Origin: Erpobdella octoculata
Lineage: Eukaryota > Annelida > Clitellata > Hirudinida > Erpobdellidae
DNA: 64,000 nt
Reading direction: 5' to 3'
Assembly: GCA_963978895.1 (NCBI GenBank)
Contig: OZ022238.1
Coordinates: 9,221,855 to 9,285,854, forward strand
Numbering within the stretch: the stretch's first letter is position 1; the number at the start of each line of letters is the position of its first letter. The translations under genes were made by a program, and so were the position numbers. The notes beneath the pieces were generated by a model. That model was not told the origin of the DNA and ran no database searches. It saw nothing but the letters and a program-made list of their open reading frames with translations. This document shows positions 12,561 through 24,960 of the stretch, in pieces.

Positions 12561-12663
12561 AATGAACGTTTTCAAGCAATACAAAAAATGCTGCATGTCA
12601 CAAAAAGCTACTATATTGCTGTTATCTTGTGGAGAAACAATTTACTGTACTATTAATATAAAA

Positions 12664-14209
12664 ATGAATTTTATCTACAAAATTAATATTTGTGTTCAAA
12701 GTTTTATACTTTACTTGAGTTTAACAAATCTCATAAAATTACTCAACGGTGGTTCGACGCAAACCTTCCGACTGGTTTACGCATGCAATGGTTCGCCAGG
12801 ATGCGCACTGGACAAATCAGATTTTGCCATCTCAACTGCAAACTTTATGGATCTTAAATTTAATCTTCTAGAATCTATAAAATGTCAAAATAAAAGAACT
12901 TTGGCTTTTAACCCGAGCTTGTTGTGTGCTCATTTATGCCATAAAAACAGTTCATGTGTCGGATACAGCTACAAGATGTATTTGCAGGTCTGTGAGTTTT
13001 ACACTTCAACCCCGTATATGATTGAATCAATTGCTTTCTGTGAAACTTTCAAGGTATAAAATAAAATAACATTTTATTTTAATTTTGTTTATTATTTGTA
13101 AATTTGATGGTAGTTTTGTAAATTTTATGGCAGTTTTTTTTCGAAGTAATGTAAACTTTATAATTTAACTCAGTTTAATTCCCTTAGATTCATTTTCCAT
13201 GCTGCATTTAATTTGGGATCTGCTTAAACTTTAATTTTAGGACAATTATAATTTTAAAGAAAATGAGTAGCGTATAACCAGCTGACAGCGATGTCATACG
13301 TTTTAGTTATTGGAAAACTTTAACGACATCAATGAAAGCGAAAACATCGCCTATCATCGACCTACCTGCAGATGTTCAACATCCTCAAATCCACCAGGAG
13401 AATCTTGGCGTGCCGTCGATGGACTTCTGAGTAACATCGCGGCCAATGGTGAGTGCAGTCTGGACGACGGTCAGAATTCCTTCGATTGGTTCATGGTCGA
13501 TCTGGAAAGAATCGCCCTAGTGAAATTCGTTCGAGTCCTGACAGGAGACCAGCCAAATATCATAAGTAATTGAAAACATAATAGTTTAGTTTTTAGTTTC
13601 ACAGAGCTCGTCTATTTTACATAATTGTGTTATTATAAGTGCGTTTTAATTAAATATTATTTCTATTTCTCTACACTAATTCAATTGTTGAACAACATAA
13701 TGTTGCATGTTTCTATAACAATCGTTTCATGATAGATTTTGTGATACCTTTTTTTTTAATTCAAGCCATTTTCATTGAACTAAACATTTTTGAGCTTTTA
13801 AAGGCATATTTATTTATGTTTTAAACAAATACCAAGCAATAAAACAACTTTTCAAACAAATTTCTGACGCAAAAATTCAAAGTACAACTATACAAAATTG
13901 CAACACTTCAAAATAAATGATTAAGTATAATAAATAATTTTGTTGTTGATAATTTTAGATAAGAAATATAAAGATCTAACTGTCAGCCTAACCAATACTT
14001 CATGGTTGGAACGCTTGCCGGTAGAAAACGGAGACCCACTGTGTGGAATTTTACCCCATAACCCAGTTGTTGGATGGCTCCAGATCGATTGTTTAGATAC
14101 GACGCCTCCCGCTAGGCTGGTCATTGTCCAGGAAGGTCAGAAGATCAACAAAGTGGGAAGCATGCCCATCTGCGAAGTTGAAGTTTATGCATTTATGCTA
14201 AAAGTGTGA
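12664..14209 (+). CDS. Secreted PAN/Apple + F-type lectin-like protein (gene 1)
   Basis: Three exons, 12664-13053, 13307-13565 and 13959-14209, have phases 0 and 1 and give 299 residues. An N-terminal hydrophobic stretch serves as signal peptide. Residues around 80-130 form a PAN/Apple-like module with the pattern CAHLC, SSCVGYSY, VCEF, CETF. The remainder resembles the F5/8C-like fucolectin fold: NIAYHRPT strand, WRAVDGL, WFMVDLERI, a later CGI, QIDC, and the closing PICEVEVY motif. Such domains bind fucosylated or other glycans. The same exon pattern occurs in the minus-strand genes at 44.7 and 50.8 kb, but this copy is more divergent and lacks their 34-nt micro-exon. The ATG at 12664 is chosen because it starts the hydrophobic segment; upstream in-frame Mets exist. 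Ligand is unknown. Confidence 0.78.
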
Positions 14210-14609
14210 AAAACGTTTTTCAAACCTAGCATCTTACTCTTTTATCATTTGTAATGTTTTAATTAGGGCTTGTTATTTTTATTTGTTTTTAAATTCTATT
14301 GAAAACTTTTATTAAAAAATTTGTAATGATGAATTAATTTTATGTTCATAAATTATGCATGTTTGACTAGCAAATTCACTTCACATCTTGCACCACAACA
14401 TTTTACTACACAGCTTTCAATTTTATTTTTTTTAATAATAATAATTATTAAATTTTAGATTTATTTTTGAAAAAAGCTATTAGTTATATTTTCTGATCTA
14501 AAAACTGACACACGTAGTTTATTTACTAAATAATAGCTGTCAATCAATTTATTAAGACCTGTCAATCAAAATATTGGCCATATACTTGTTTTTGTTTGTA
14601 CCCTGGATT

Positions 14610-14745
14610 AAGGTTGGTTTTTGTAGGCCCTTTTTTTCATCAATATCAGCCATTAAAGACTGTTTTTTTTTGCAAGCGGTTTTTGTCAAGATCAGCCATT
14701 GAAGTTTTTTTTCGTAGGTGGTTTTTGTCAATATCAGCCAAAAAG
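14610..14745 (+). repeat. Short tandem repeat, about 50-57-bp unit, three copies
   Basis: The phrase gtttttgtcaatatcagcca recurs three times with small changes, separated by T-runs and gtaggt or gcaagc. Confidence 0.7.
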
Positions 14746-15387
14746 AAAACCGGTCTAAAACGTGCTCAAGTACAAAATCATCTGCGACTGGCTGAAAAAA
14801 CTCACACGCGTTATTATCTGGTTTAAGATGAGGGTGATAAAAATAAAATAACAATTTTTGAGGAAACGTGTTTAAAAAAAAGTATTTGACACATTTCAAT
14901 ATTCTGAAAATAATAGAAATTAAAAAAATTTCTTAAGGAAAGAATCTTTTAGTTCATTTAAAAAAAAATTCAAATAATTTAATCGTTGTTTATTTCAAGT
15001 TTTTTTTATTATTTTTAATATACTGGCAAATAATGTATATACATCAGTCTAAAACTAGGTTGCAAACTTGGAGTTTAATTACTGAACCGACAAAGCGAAG
15101 TTGCTTACACAATCTTTCTTATTTAAAACACTAAAAATTAAAAAAACGAAAGCTGTATTCAATTTATTTTTCACTTCCCGTATATCATTTGTTTCTTATG
15201 AACAAATGTTATGCTATTGATGCTGTCATCCGAGACAGACGCCAATTTGGATTTTTTAATTGAAAGGTTCAATATACTTGACAATTAGCAGGCATCGTCT
15301 ATCTCCAAACAATTTGCATAAAAGTAAATTTAATGCTGTTTTATCAGATCCCGTTAAAACATTTTTTCATTAACTTTAGTAACAAAA

Positions 15388-15907
15388 ATGTATTTGATAA
15401 ATGTTTTGTTATTTAACGGACTATTTGTAATTGCAACGGGTGAGTTGAAATTATTTTGAAACGTTTTTGTCCAACATTGACTTCCAAACAATTGGTCTAC
15501 AACTTGAAATCAAATTCTAAATGCTTGAAGCGATGTTTGTTGGAAACCTGATAGATAACGTTGGCAAAAGTTTTGATGGTACCAGCTTGACCAATATTGC
15601 TAGTGGTGGTTTGACAAACATTGGTGAGCAATTATTAAAAACTATAAATGTCAATGAATTTCAAATTTTGAATAAATTAGGTGATGGTGTTTTGGAAAAA
15701 CTCAACAAGACTGTGAACTCTATAAATTCAATTCCTATGAGTAATACTACTACAGCTAATTCTACAAACAACAAGACTGTGATTGAAACTACCAGCATGA
15801 AGAATTCGCAGGCACCTGCTGTCGTTGTGAAAACGGATGCAATTTATTTTTATTTATTTTTGATGCTTAAGGGTTTCTACGCCATGATGCAAGCAGTTTT
15901 TCATTAG
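15388..15907 (+). CDS. Orphan secreted or membrane-anchored Thr/Asn-rich protein
   Basis: Two exons are proposed, 15388-15439 and 15531-15907, joined in phase 1 to give 142 residues. Exon 1 encodes a signal-like start (MYLINVLLFNGLFVIAT) and ends at a good donor, ggtgagt. Exon 2 begins after a weak acceptor (cttgaag). The mature protein has Gly/Asn-rich amphipathic segments, then a Ser/Thr/Asn-rich stretch near residues 88-115 with several N-x-S/T sites, and a hydrophobic C-terminus (FYLFLMLKGFYAMM) that could be a membrane or GPI-signal segment. There are no cysteines in the mature part. AATAAA-type signals follow near 16,070. No family is recognised. The acceptor is the weakest point. Confidence 0.5.
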
Positions 15908-16089
15908 TGCGGATACTTTTTTATGTTTATTAACCAACTAAGTATAACTGATTTAATTTTTGAAAGTTTTCTATATACGAAACCGAGGCCAAAATTTGAA
16001 AGGAATGTATATAACAATTGTTTAAATATTTATAATACCTTTAAAACGTGTATAACATAAATACTGCAAATAAAAAGTTAGTTTATTAA

Positions 16090-17765
16090 TAAAAAGCAAC
16101 ATTGTTCAAATAAATTATTTTCTCAGCTTAGAGAAATGTAATCTTGTTTTTCTAGCTGCAGCAAATGATTCGACTAAAAATGTACTAATTTTGTTTTATT
16201 CCTAGTTATTAAAAAAACATGTTATAACATTTTATTTGTTGATGCTGATACTTTAAAATTTTTAATTTGTCAGAAACAACTTAAAAAATTGATTTTAAAA
16301 CAATTTTATTTCATATTTTATTGTTTAAACTATATATCAGGTGATTCTAAGCAAAAATTGATTTTAAAATTCACACAGCCAGGTGCTACTTCCATCACAA
16401 TTAAATATTAGTTTTATAATTGAAAAATTTACTGTAGTACAACAATTTACTAAAGAGCACAATGGACTAACTGGTCACAAATACTTACTAATTTCTTTCT
16501 CACTTGGTTGATTTTTCAAGTTTTTAGTTTCGCTATTTTATCATAACATCGAAAATTAATTAACCATCTTTTCAATATTCAATCAAATTAAAACTAAAAG
16601 CGAGTAAAAATTAAAACTTTTAACATAAACATAGAACATGATGAAATTACATTATGTTTAATTTTGAGACTCCTCCAACCATGGCCTCTGAAACTGTTTT
16701 CGATTAGAAACTTCGATTTCGTGGTCACTAAAACTTGGGAAATCTAGTTAATAAATGACTCGGTGGTTTTGGTTGCCGCAAACCCCTGTTTTTCAGACAT
16801 TTAATCCAATTGCACCTACGCTGTCTCATTTAATCTACCTAATAATAAACCCAGCGCGCTGGTGTTGTTGTAAGACATTCTTGTGAGTTTTTAACAGCAC
16901 ACTACGTAAGTCTTAATAAATCAAATCTACATAATGCGCACGGACCAGTTTTTGATCCCATTCCCGCAAGTGTTATCTCCATCCCCGTTGCAAATCTTAT
17001 TCCCATTCCCATCCATCGATCAATCCGCGCACTGTTTCGTCTCTTTTTTCAGTCAATCCTGCAGAGGTAATTATTTTTTAGTGTGGCATTTAACCTCAAT
17101 TACATATAGGGATTAATATATAAAAAAACAATAACATTGTAGCTAGATTAAATATTATCTATTACTTTATTGAAGTAGACGAATAAATAAAAATATATTA
17201 ATGCTCTTTTGATTTAGTTGGGTCTAGGACTAATAACATAATCTACCCGTGGAGAATGTTCTAACGAAAGATGTACGTATATTTTATTGCAGGTACATCA
17301 AAAGATTCCTTGAAACTCGAGAAAATGTTGACCATTGTTTTTGCCTTTTTTGTTCAAAACATTTGCAAATTCTCTTGCACATTCTCTTTTCTGTTACCAA
17401 ATATTTAGCAGCCTTATAAAATATTTACCGGAAATGTACAAAAGCGACCGGCAAGTCATCTCGAATGAATTTGAATTATTTCCAAACAGCACTTTTTCTT
17501 CCCCTAGCTAATATTATCAGATTCGTAAATTTACTAATTTTGAATTTCAGTTTTTTTCCATATTTGAAAAACTCAATTAACGACTTCAGAGATCTAAAAA
17601 ATAAAAAAATCGACTTCGGAAATAAAATTCAAGCGATACACTGCAACACATTGCAAAGAATTTAAAAAAAATAACAGAGAGCCTCGCATTACTTGATAAC
17701 ATTTATGGTTTTATGACATACAAAAAAAAACTTTTTTGTCAATATGTGATTTTATTTCTTCGGTA
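16090..17765. other. No supported gene
   Basis: AT-rich sequence. A patch at 16,940-17,020 rich in ccattccc and catccccg resembles the C-rich motif at 17,780-17,850 and may be a decayed repeat of the same family. Confidence 0.4.
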
Positions 17766-17769
17766 ATAC

Positions 17770-17975
17770 CCCAAAAAATCATTTCCATTCCCTCAGTAAG
17801 CCCACAGCGTTTGTTTCCACTTCCACGGTAATTCTACAACTTCATCTTCATTACCGTGGTATTCCTGCAGGCAAGTATTTTTATCGCACTTCAGTTCGGC
17901 GTACCTCATTAATTATTCATTTTAGTCGCACGCGATTGATTGAAGGCTCTGGAATTTCCACAGCCTCTGACTGTG
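17770..17975 (+). repeat. Inverted repeat, left arm
   Basis: The reverse complement of this block matches 20,095-20,290. Shared strings include aagtatttttatcgcacttc and cggtaattctac. The arms lie about 2.1 kb apart and could be transposon ends or two copies of a dispersed repeat in opposite orientation. Confidence 0.7.
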
Positions 17976-18469
17976 CTAATTATTCAAACGAAATGTTTAT
18001 TTTCGATAACAATTTATCCGGTGGTTAATGGGAACTCAAAATGTTGTGTATCAAATTTAATTTAAAAAAAATTGTATCAACCGCATTTATTAATATTTGC
18101 AAAACTGCTCTAGTTTTTGAAAAAAGCTCAATGCTAATAAAATTTATTAGTATAAATTTAAAGATTTTGGCCCAGCAACTTTAGCCTGTCTAAAACAAAA
18201 ATTTTCACTCCCATGCAGCTTCAATTAATGACTTTTTCATTACAATATGTATGTTTTGTTGAAATACATCTTTTACAGAACTAATGTAGCTTTTCTCGGC
18301 AGTTTAGAGAGCACAAAGTAATCGAGCAACATTTCAGCCATATTTACATTGCAAATTGCTGTATGAAAACATTGGAACAAACTTTATCATTGATTTTTTT
18401 TTATTTATCCTCTATCCATCAACCAAAATGGGTTTTAAAACATGTATAAACTGAGAAACTAGAGCAAGA

Positions 18470-18920
18470 AAAAACAAATTATACACACAACAATACAGTA
18501 ATACTCCAAAATGAGAAAAAATAAAGTAAAATTATTGCAATTTGAAACATATTAATTTATAAAACACGCAAAAACTATACAGCAATTAAAAAAAATAAAC
18601 AGCAATACAAAAATTTTTGAGAAATTTAAAGCAGATAAATTTATAAAACAAATAAAAATATACACACAAAAACTTAAAAACAGTGATACTACCATGTGAA
18701 AAACAATAAAGTGAAATTATTGCACATTGAAAATTCAAAGCATATAAGTTTACAAAGTGAATTAAATTATACACACAACAAACATTACAGTAATACTCCA
18801 AAATGAAAACAAATAAGGAACAATTATTGCAATTTGAAACATATGAATTTATAAAACAAATAACAATCGATACACACACAAACTATATAGCAGTTAAAAA
18901 AATAAACAGGAATACAATAA
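18470..18920 (+). repeat. Irregular tandem repeat array
   Basis: Related blocks beginning tacacacaac and including cagtaatactccaaaatga, attattgcaatttgaaac and agcaattaaaaaaa recur at about 18,480, 18,665 and 18,770. The spacing is uneven (185 then 108 bp). Confidence 0.65.
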
Positions 18921-19423
18921 TGTCTGTAAGAATGTTGAAAGTTTATGAAGTGGCGTGCTTCACTTTTGAGTTGGTTAAAGAGATGTCTGTTTTGAAGTTG
19001 TTGTGTTTACATGATAATAGAATAACTGGCAACTTCTTTGGAATATGAGGATCCTTCGACCTAAAAATTCAAAATCAGCACAAGTTAAAGTTTAAAAAAA
19101 GTCAGTAGTTTACTTTATGTCTAATTTAACTGATGTATTGCAAAATTCACCTGCATTTTTGATTCACTTTGCTGCCATTTGCATTTATTCTAATGAATTG
19201 TGAACGTCTTAGTGTTAGCATTACTTCTGCTTTACAGTTTGTATTTTTTTTACCTCCATATCTGCTTTTATGTTGATAGTGATAGACTTTCTGCAACATT
19301 TCAGTAAATTGATTTTTTTAAATGCAGAAACTAGTTTAAGGTATAACGTAATTATGAATAAAAATTAGTCTTAACTAAGAAATCAACCCTAAATTATCGT
19401 ATTTGCCAAAGCAACTTTTTTAC

Positions 19424-19621
19424 CTTGAAAAGAATTTTCTGTCCAACATCAGGAAAAGTTCTCGATACTCGCAAGGTGATCAAGGACAAATTTTCATAAT
19501 CTTCCAGCCATTCTACTGTTTGCTGCTCTGTGCTGATATCTGCATGCATTACCACCTCCAACCCATTACCAGTGTCAATACATGAGTCTAAGAGATATTT
19601 CACACCACCTGGTAAAATGTC
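19424..19621 (-). pseudogene. Isolated coding-like exon, possibly transposase-associated
   Basis: The minus strand shows a 66-codon open exon flanked by an acceptor (cttgatag) and a donor (gtaaaaaag), both phase 0. Residues VKYLLDSCIDTGNGLEVVMH, TVEWLEDYE and TLRVSRTFPDVGQKILFK resemble a segment found N-terminal to SWIM/MULE-type transposase-derived proteins in invertebrates; this is recalled similarity, not a search result. No partner exons were identified. It lies between the inverted arms at 17.8 and 20.2 kb. Confidence 0.4.
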
Positions 19622-20094
19622 CTATCAAGAGCAAAGTATACAACATTGTTGATTTAGTCAACTATTTAAATACAAATACCATTTAAAGAAAAAACTATAA
19701 TTGAAAAAACATAACTTCAATGTACATCAAAACAGATACTAATAATTATTATGTAATTGACAATTTTTTTTACTAATTAATACTACTAAATGAACTAAAG
19801 TCAAAATAGATTTTAATAATTATTGTGTAATTTGACAATTTTTCTACTAAAACTACTAATTGGACTGAGGCACTAATTAGTGACTAATAAACTAAAACTA
19901 AAAGCAAGGATAATTAAATTAGATTTAAAATTATCACTTGCAACTTTAAAATGCATGCTTCGTCAATTGAACTGTTACAAAAACAACAAGCTTCAAGCTT
20001 TCTTTTACATTCGCGTCAAACTCATCTCCATTCATTGCGGCCATTTCAAATTACTATTGTTCTTGCTAGGACAGCGACTTTTGTTAAAAATAGA

Positions 20095-20290
20095 TCACTC
20101 GCAGCATGATTCAACTGGATGGAAATTCCAGAGCCGCCAACCAATCGCACGCGACAAAAAATGAATAATTAAGGAGGTACACAGAACTGAAGTGCGATAA
20201 AAATACTTGCTTCCTGCAGCAGTCGTCCCCATTTCTGTAGAATTACCGCAAAATCCTCGGTATTCCGCAGTCCCCATGACCGTGCACACT
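20095..20290 (-). repeat. Inverted repeat, right arm
   Basis: Reverse-complement relative of 17,770-17,975. Confidence 0.7.
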
Positions 20291-20296
20291 TCTCTT

Positions 20297-20466
20297 CCTG
20301 AGAGTCGGCTGTTCGAATCAGGTCGGCGTTATCAGCATCTATAAATGGCTGAGTCTGGCTGTTCTGTGAAATGGGCCCACGAGTGAGTAAAAGTGTGATA
20401 AAGTGATTCGTGGCTTAGAAGTCTAACGATTAACGTTACGTTATAAGACTCTATAATCAACCGGTA
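20297..20466 (+). repeat. SINE-like repeat copy
   Basis: Contains gagagtcggctgttcgaatc (B-box-like TTCGAATC) and, further on, gtggcttagaagtctaacg, which looks like a tRNA-derived A-box. A diverged relative lies at 62,700-62,830 (gagagtcgttggttcgtaac, then gtggcctagacgtctaaaac). Confidence 0.45.
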
Positions 20467-20669
20467 AGTTTTGGCACACATTTACACATATCAACCCACG
20501 TGTCTATTGTCTTCACAATAACCGACAGGTCATCAATAAACAACAAGCTTTCACACACAAAATTGTTTTCATAAAAAAATAAAGTTCTTGCTTAAAATTG
20601 TGAAAAATATTAATATTTTTTAAGGTTTAATTAATACTTGAATAGACTTCCGCACAGGGTGAGCCGTCA

Positions 20670-20835
20670 ATTGGGATTCAGACAAAAGAGCCCTGATCTT
20701 ACGGACCCAACAATTTTGTTTCCTCCAAACAGCCCCGACAAAAGATCCCTAGAAATAAAATAACGACCTCCATCAAAACTGCTCGTGACAAAAGGGTCTT
20801 TGACATAACGATCTCGACAAAAGAGACTTTATTTT
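20670..20835 (+). repeat. gacaaaag-motif repeat
   Basis: The octamer gacaaaag recurs four times (near 20,678, 20,738, 20,787 and 20,816), each followed by a ccct- or gtct-like word. It resembles internal repeats of some DNA transposons, but the family is not identified. Confidence 0.4.
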
Positions 20836-20839
20836 TGGC

Positions 20840-22200
20840 TTATATAAAATGAACTCTGTGTTAGAAATAATATGACTCAAACTGATATTTAGTAATATTT
20901 TCGACGTGCCATTTCTAGTTAATAACTAAAAACTGACGCAAAGCCATTTGTAACAAAACCTAGAATCCCTAGGACCAATCGTGGCTAGAGCCATAGCCTC
21001 TTGCAAATAAAGGTAAGCCCGAAATAAACAATATACTCTTCCATTCATTTTAAAATATTTTATTGCTTGCGCCAAACGATGGAACCATTTGATTCTTAAA
21101 AAAACTAACTTCATATTATTCAATCAAGCTGAAACTTTGTGGGTTTATTTGTCGTCAAGGATTTTACATTTTATTTAATAAATTTAATTAAAACTTCAAC
21201 CATTTTTTTTAAATTACAAGTTTTATGTAGAGAAATAAACCATTAATTTTAAGTTCATTTAAAAATATTGATACTTAATTTTTTTATTTCAAAATTTACA
21301 ATGAAAAACTTGTTTTTTCCATAATAATAAGAAATGTTCTTATATTTTCAATACTTATATACTTTACATATCAAGTATTAAAAACACTGTGTTCAATGTT
21401 TTTCTATTTTATTGACATAAATCATAATTGGCAAAATATTAGAAGCAACCGCATTTCAAAATATAAAGAATTTGTACAAAACGAAGTTTTTAACGTTTTA
21501 CTTTTTTAAAAACAAGTTTTTGAAAACGCGATGAGAAGTACCATAGAAATGGTAAAGATAGAATGTAGTAGCACTGTTTACCTGCGATAGTTGGATCAAT
21601 AAATGCATGATTACGAAAGTAGTAGCAATGGCAGGATTTACATGGTCACCACTGTAGCCAACAGAGCAATTAACGCGACGCCGCAATAATTTCAAGCATG
21701 ATTGTTCTGTTTTGAGATTTAACGACTATTTAAACAGAAAATTCTAGCGATTTATTGCCAGCAGATTCCGTTTATAGGATTTTTTTAAATTACATGTTTT
21801 GCAGTTTGCCTTCCTGCAATTATTGCTCTGCTAATGTGTTAAACCTAGGCATTAATTACTAATGACTGCAAAGTGCACAAACATTGTTTAAGCTTCACTT
21901 ATACAAAAACGGTCGTTTGATTCAAGAAAGTTATGGAATAGTTAAATATACGTTAGGACCAAAGCGACATAATCAGGATGGAAATTCAGTTGGGGTAGGG
22001 ACGATGTCAATGGAAAAATTTGGGATTAGAAATAGATTTCCAAACTAAAAATTTGTAGAGATTGTTTTGAATTCCAAGAAATAGACGAATACAGTGATGG
22101 CTTTGCAATGATAAATCAACAAACTGCGTGAAAACAACAATTTTCAAAAAAATATTGACTTCAGGAATCTTACAAAATTTGAAAGATAGCTATTGATCTC
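20840..22200. other. No firmly supported gene
   Basis: AT-rich. One minus-strand open segment at 21,582-21,700 ends at a donor-like caggtaaac and includes YSGDHVNPAIATT. It is treated as a finding, not a gene. Confidence 0.4.
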
Positions 22201-22224
22201 ATCGCGTACATTTGTATAGGTGTT

Positions 22225-22233
22225 TATATAAAG
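22225..22233 (+). promoter_or_regulatory. TATA-like box of PAN-CTLD gene 1
   Basis: TATATAAAG lies 122 nt before the chosen ATG at 22,355, in a suitable position for a core promoter with a short 5' UTR. Not tested by paralog conservation. Confidence 0.35.
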
Positions 22234-22354
22234 CTTTTTGGCGAGAATTTTTTATGCTTACTTGCGAAAGGTTTCTTGGTTTAACAACTTATAGAAATGT
22301 TATTATTATAATGCGTTTTCAGAGCTTTTTTCTAAATAGCAAACTGAAATTAAA

Positions 22355-23508
22355 ATGGCGGTGTCTACAATTTTTATCTGCTGTCTGTTCTTGGTAGAAT
22401 GTGTCAAGTTGTCAGAATTACGTTTTGAAAGATTAGCTAGACTAACAGATTCGTTGGGTCAAAACAAATGTTTTTTTGACACTCCTGATTTAGAATTTAT
22501 TAAAACAAGAAGTGTCCTCGAATGTTATAGCATATGTTTTATAAATTACGGACATTTTTGTAAAAGGTAATCATTTTCGTTTTGATTTTTATAGCGCATT
22601 AAATATAAAAAAGTAAAAATAAAAACTTACATATTTTTCTAAGATTTTGTTTTGGAAAACAAAACAAGATTTGTCTGCTTTATCAAAAATGTGCAACACC
22701 GACATTTACTACAAGCTCAGACCTTTGCGTTTCATATTATAAAACAGGTCGGTTAATGAAACATATCAAATAACAAATGCAACATTATAAAATCATTAAC
22801 TAAATGTTAAATTACTTTATGAGATTGTCCGCAGTCATGTACTTACTTACCTGACTACTGCAAATGTTACTCTTTGGAAGTGGGCAGATGGAATTTTGTA
22901 CAAGGACTGGATCATTGCAATTCTCTTCATCCACTTTCTCATTCTATCGTAGTTAATGATCGTTTGGAAGTCAATGCTACAACAGCTTTTTTGTCATCGG
23001 TCGACAGTAAGTTTCTAATAATAAGTTTTTAATTACCTATTTAAAAGTGGCATTTATTATAATAAATCAACTGTTTATTAAAAAAGTATGACTAAATCTT
23101 AAAAAGTCATGTAATTTTAAATATAAACACTTTTGATCAATTAATATATACTCATTTCTGCTGCAGATTTGAAAACTATGTTGTAAACGTTGGTTTTTTC
23201 ATTATTTATGAGATTTGCTGTAAAAAAGTATAATTACAGCAAACGGGTGTAGAATTCCTGGTTATCCAGACGAAATTCAGATATACACATCAGGCAAAAG
23301 AGGCTCAAACAGTTTCAGTGAACCTTTTTATTGGCAACCTTTTCCAAACCAGTTTCTTGTTTTTGGAAATGAAACTGTCTGGCATAACCGAGAACCAAAT
23401 ATGGCAGTGCCCGATGAATTTTGTGTTGCCTTGACCAATGGCATTTCATTGATGGATTCCAGTTGCAGTTTAGCTATGTGTGTTTTGTGTGAGGTTGACG
23501 TGGATTAG
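22355..23508 (+). CDS. Secreted PAN/Apple + C-type lectin-like protein (gene 1)
   Basis: Four exons, 22355-22566, 22644-22747, 22824-23006 and 23240-23508, have phases 2, 1 and 1 and give 255 residues. Signal peptide MAVSTIFICCLFLVECVKLS. Exons 1-2 form a PAN/Apple-like module (VLECYSIC, CLLYQKC, DLCVSYY). Exon 3 opens a C-type lectin domain (DCPQSCTYLPDYCKCYSLE, RWNF, LDHC) and exon 4 closes it (YWQPFP, EPNMAVPDEFC, MCVLCEVDVD). The EPN triplet is the mannose-type calcium/sugar motif of CTLDs; the usual WND triplet is altered to LMD here, so calcium-dependent binding may be weakened. Every exon length matches the gene at 36,545 (212, 104, 183, 269 nt), which strongly supports the model. Confidence 0.85.
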
Positions 23509-23599
23509 TTCTCACATAATTACGATTGTTTGGAAACTAAAATTCACATTCAAATATTATTTTTAACAGCTTAGAATACGGTTGTTTATTAACTATGTT

Positions 23600-24200
23600 T
23601 GATATTTTTGTTACAAGTGATTTTTCAAGATTGAAATAAGGTTCTGTAAAATGACATGCTAGTTGAATAACTCAGCTAAAAATTACAATCCTTGGCACCG
23701 GATTCTTCATTGAATGTCCTAGACAATGGGTAATTGCTTCATGTTGTTCATTGTGCAATTGGAACTTTGTACGACAAAGAAGCACAACATTATGTGAAAT
23801 GTTTATGACTATTAATTTAGTATTTGGGTGAGCCATCCAGGATGGATTGACTATAGTCGAATTCGGTTAAGACGAGAGAAGTCATTAGTAATTCTCGTGA
23901 AGATGTTGAGAGAGAGGTAACCACACATTTGCCACAATAAATATAAACAAATTGCAATTTTTATATTAGTGGTCTTTGTAAAACCTACAAAATGATTAAC
24001 TATTTTGTAAAAAGATTACTACAAAATTATCAAGTTAATTTAACTTTTTATATAAAAACAATTACATTTTTTATACTAAGCAAAAACGACTTCAGCACAG
24101 TTTTGAAGTGACAGATTAGTATTTTTTAGCTTGAAAAACAGCTGAAACTGGTTGAGAGCAAGAACATAACATAACGGAAATGATGGGCAGAAACTATAAG
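23600..24200. other. No supported gene
   Basis: AT-rich intergenic sequence between the lectin gene and LINE debris. Confidence 0.5.
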
Positions 24201-24214
24201 TCTATAGTTTATAT

Positions 24215-24960
24215 ATATATATATACATAAATAATTGTATGTATATAGTATTAAACATCCTTTTTATAGTTATACATTATATCGCTTGGTACGAAATGAC
24301 AATCAATTAGTCTTTTAAATTCATTAACGTGTTCGGCTTCTATGATTTTCGATGGGAGGTTGTTCCATATTGCAGTAGATCTGGACAGGATGAAAACATT
24401 TCTGCAGTTTCCATTGAATCTTTGTGTTTCCAGATTGAATTTGTGACCTCTTGTTCTTCTTTCTTCTGACAACTTTATATTAAGAAAACACAAACAGCCT
24501 TCTTTGTCTTGAATAAAGTTGTAGAGCCTGATCAGGTCCCCCCTCAGTCTTCTGTACTTCAAACAAGGAATATTCAAAATTTTCAACCGGTCTTCATATT
24601 TCAATCCTTTGCATGCCTTGATCATTTTTGTGGCTCTCTTCTGGATTCTTTAAATAGCTTCTTTGTCTTTTTTCTTCCATGGTGACCACACACTGACTGC
24701 ATACTCAAATCTAGATCTAGCCAAAGCTTTATAAATCAATATAAAAGAATCTTTTGTTAATTCTTTAACATTTTGTGAAATTAAACCTTACAATGAAAAA
24801 CGTTTTTTAATAACTTCATAAATGTGAACTAAAAATCTTAGTGAACTCTAAAATGTAATTCCTAAATCTTTTATTTTATTAAAAAAATTAATTTCCACTC
24901 CTTCTTTATTATATGACCAACGATCTTTTATTTGGCGTCCATAACTCACCGCAACAATAA
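24215..24960 (-). mobile_element. Decayed CR1-like LINE 3' fragment
   Basis: On the minus strand the C-terminal reverse transcriptase/tail region is readable: KIKDLGITF, then RSRFEYAVSVWSPW, then RRLRGDLIRLYNF, RTRGHKFNL and TAIWNNLPSKI. Stops interrupt it near 24,870 and 24,655. The 3' end lies near a short (AT)n run at about 24,215. 5'-truncated and non-functional. Confidence 0.8.
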
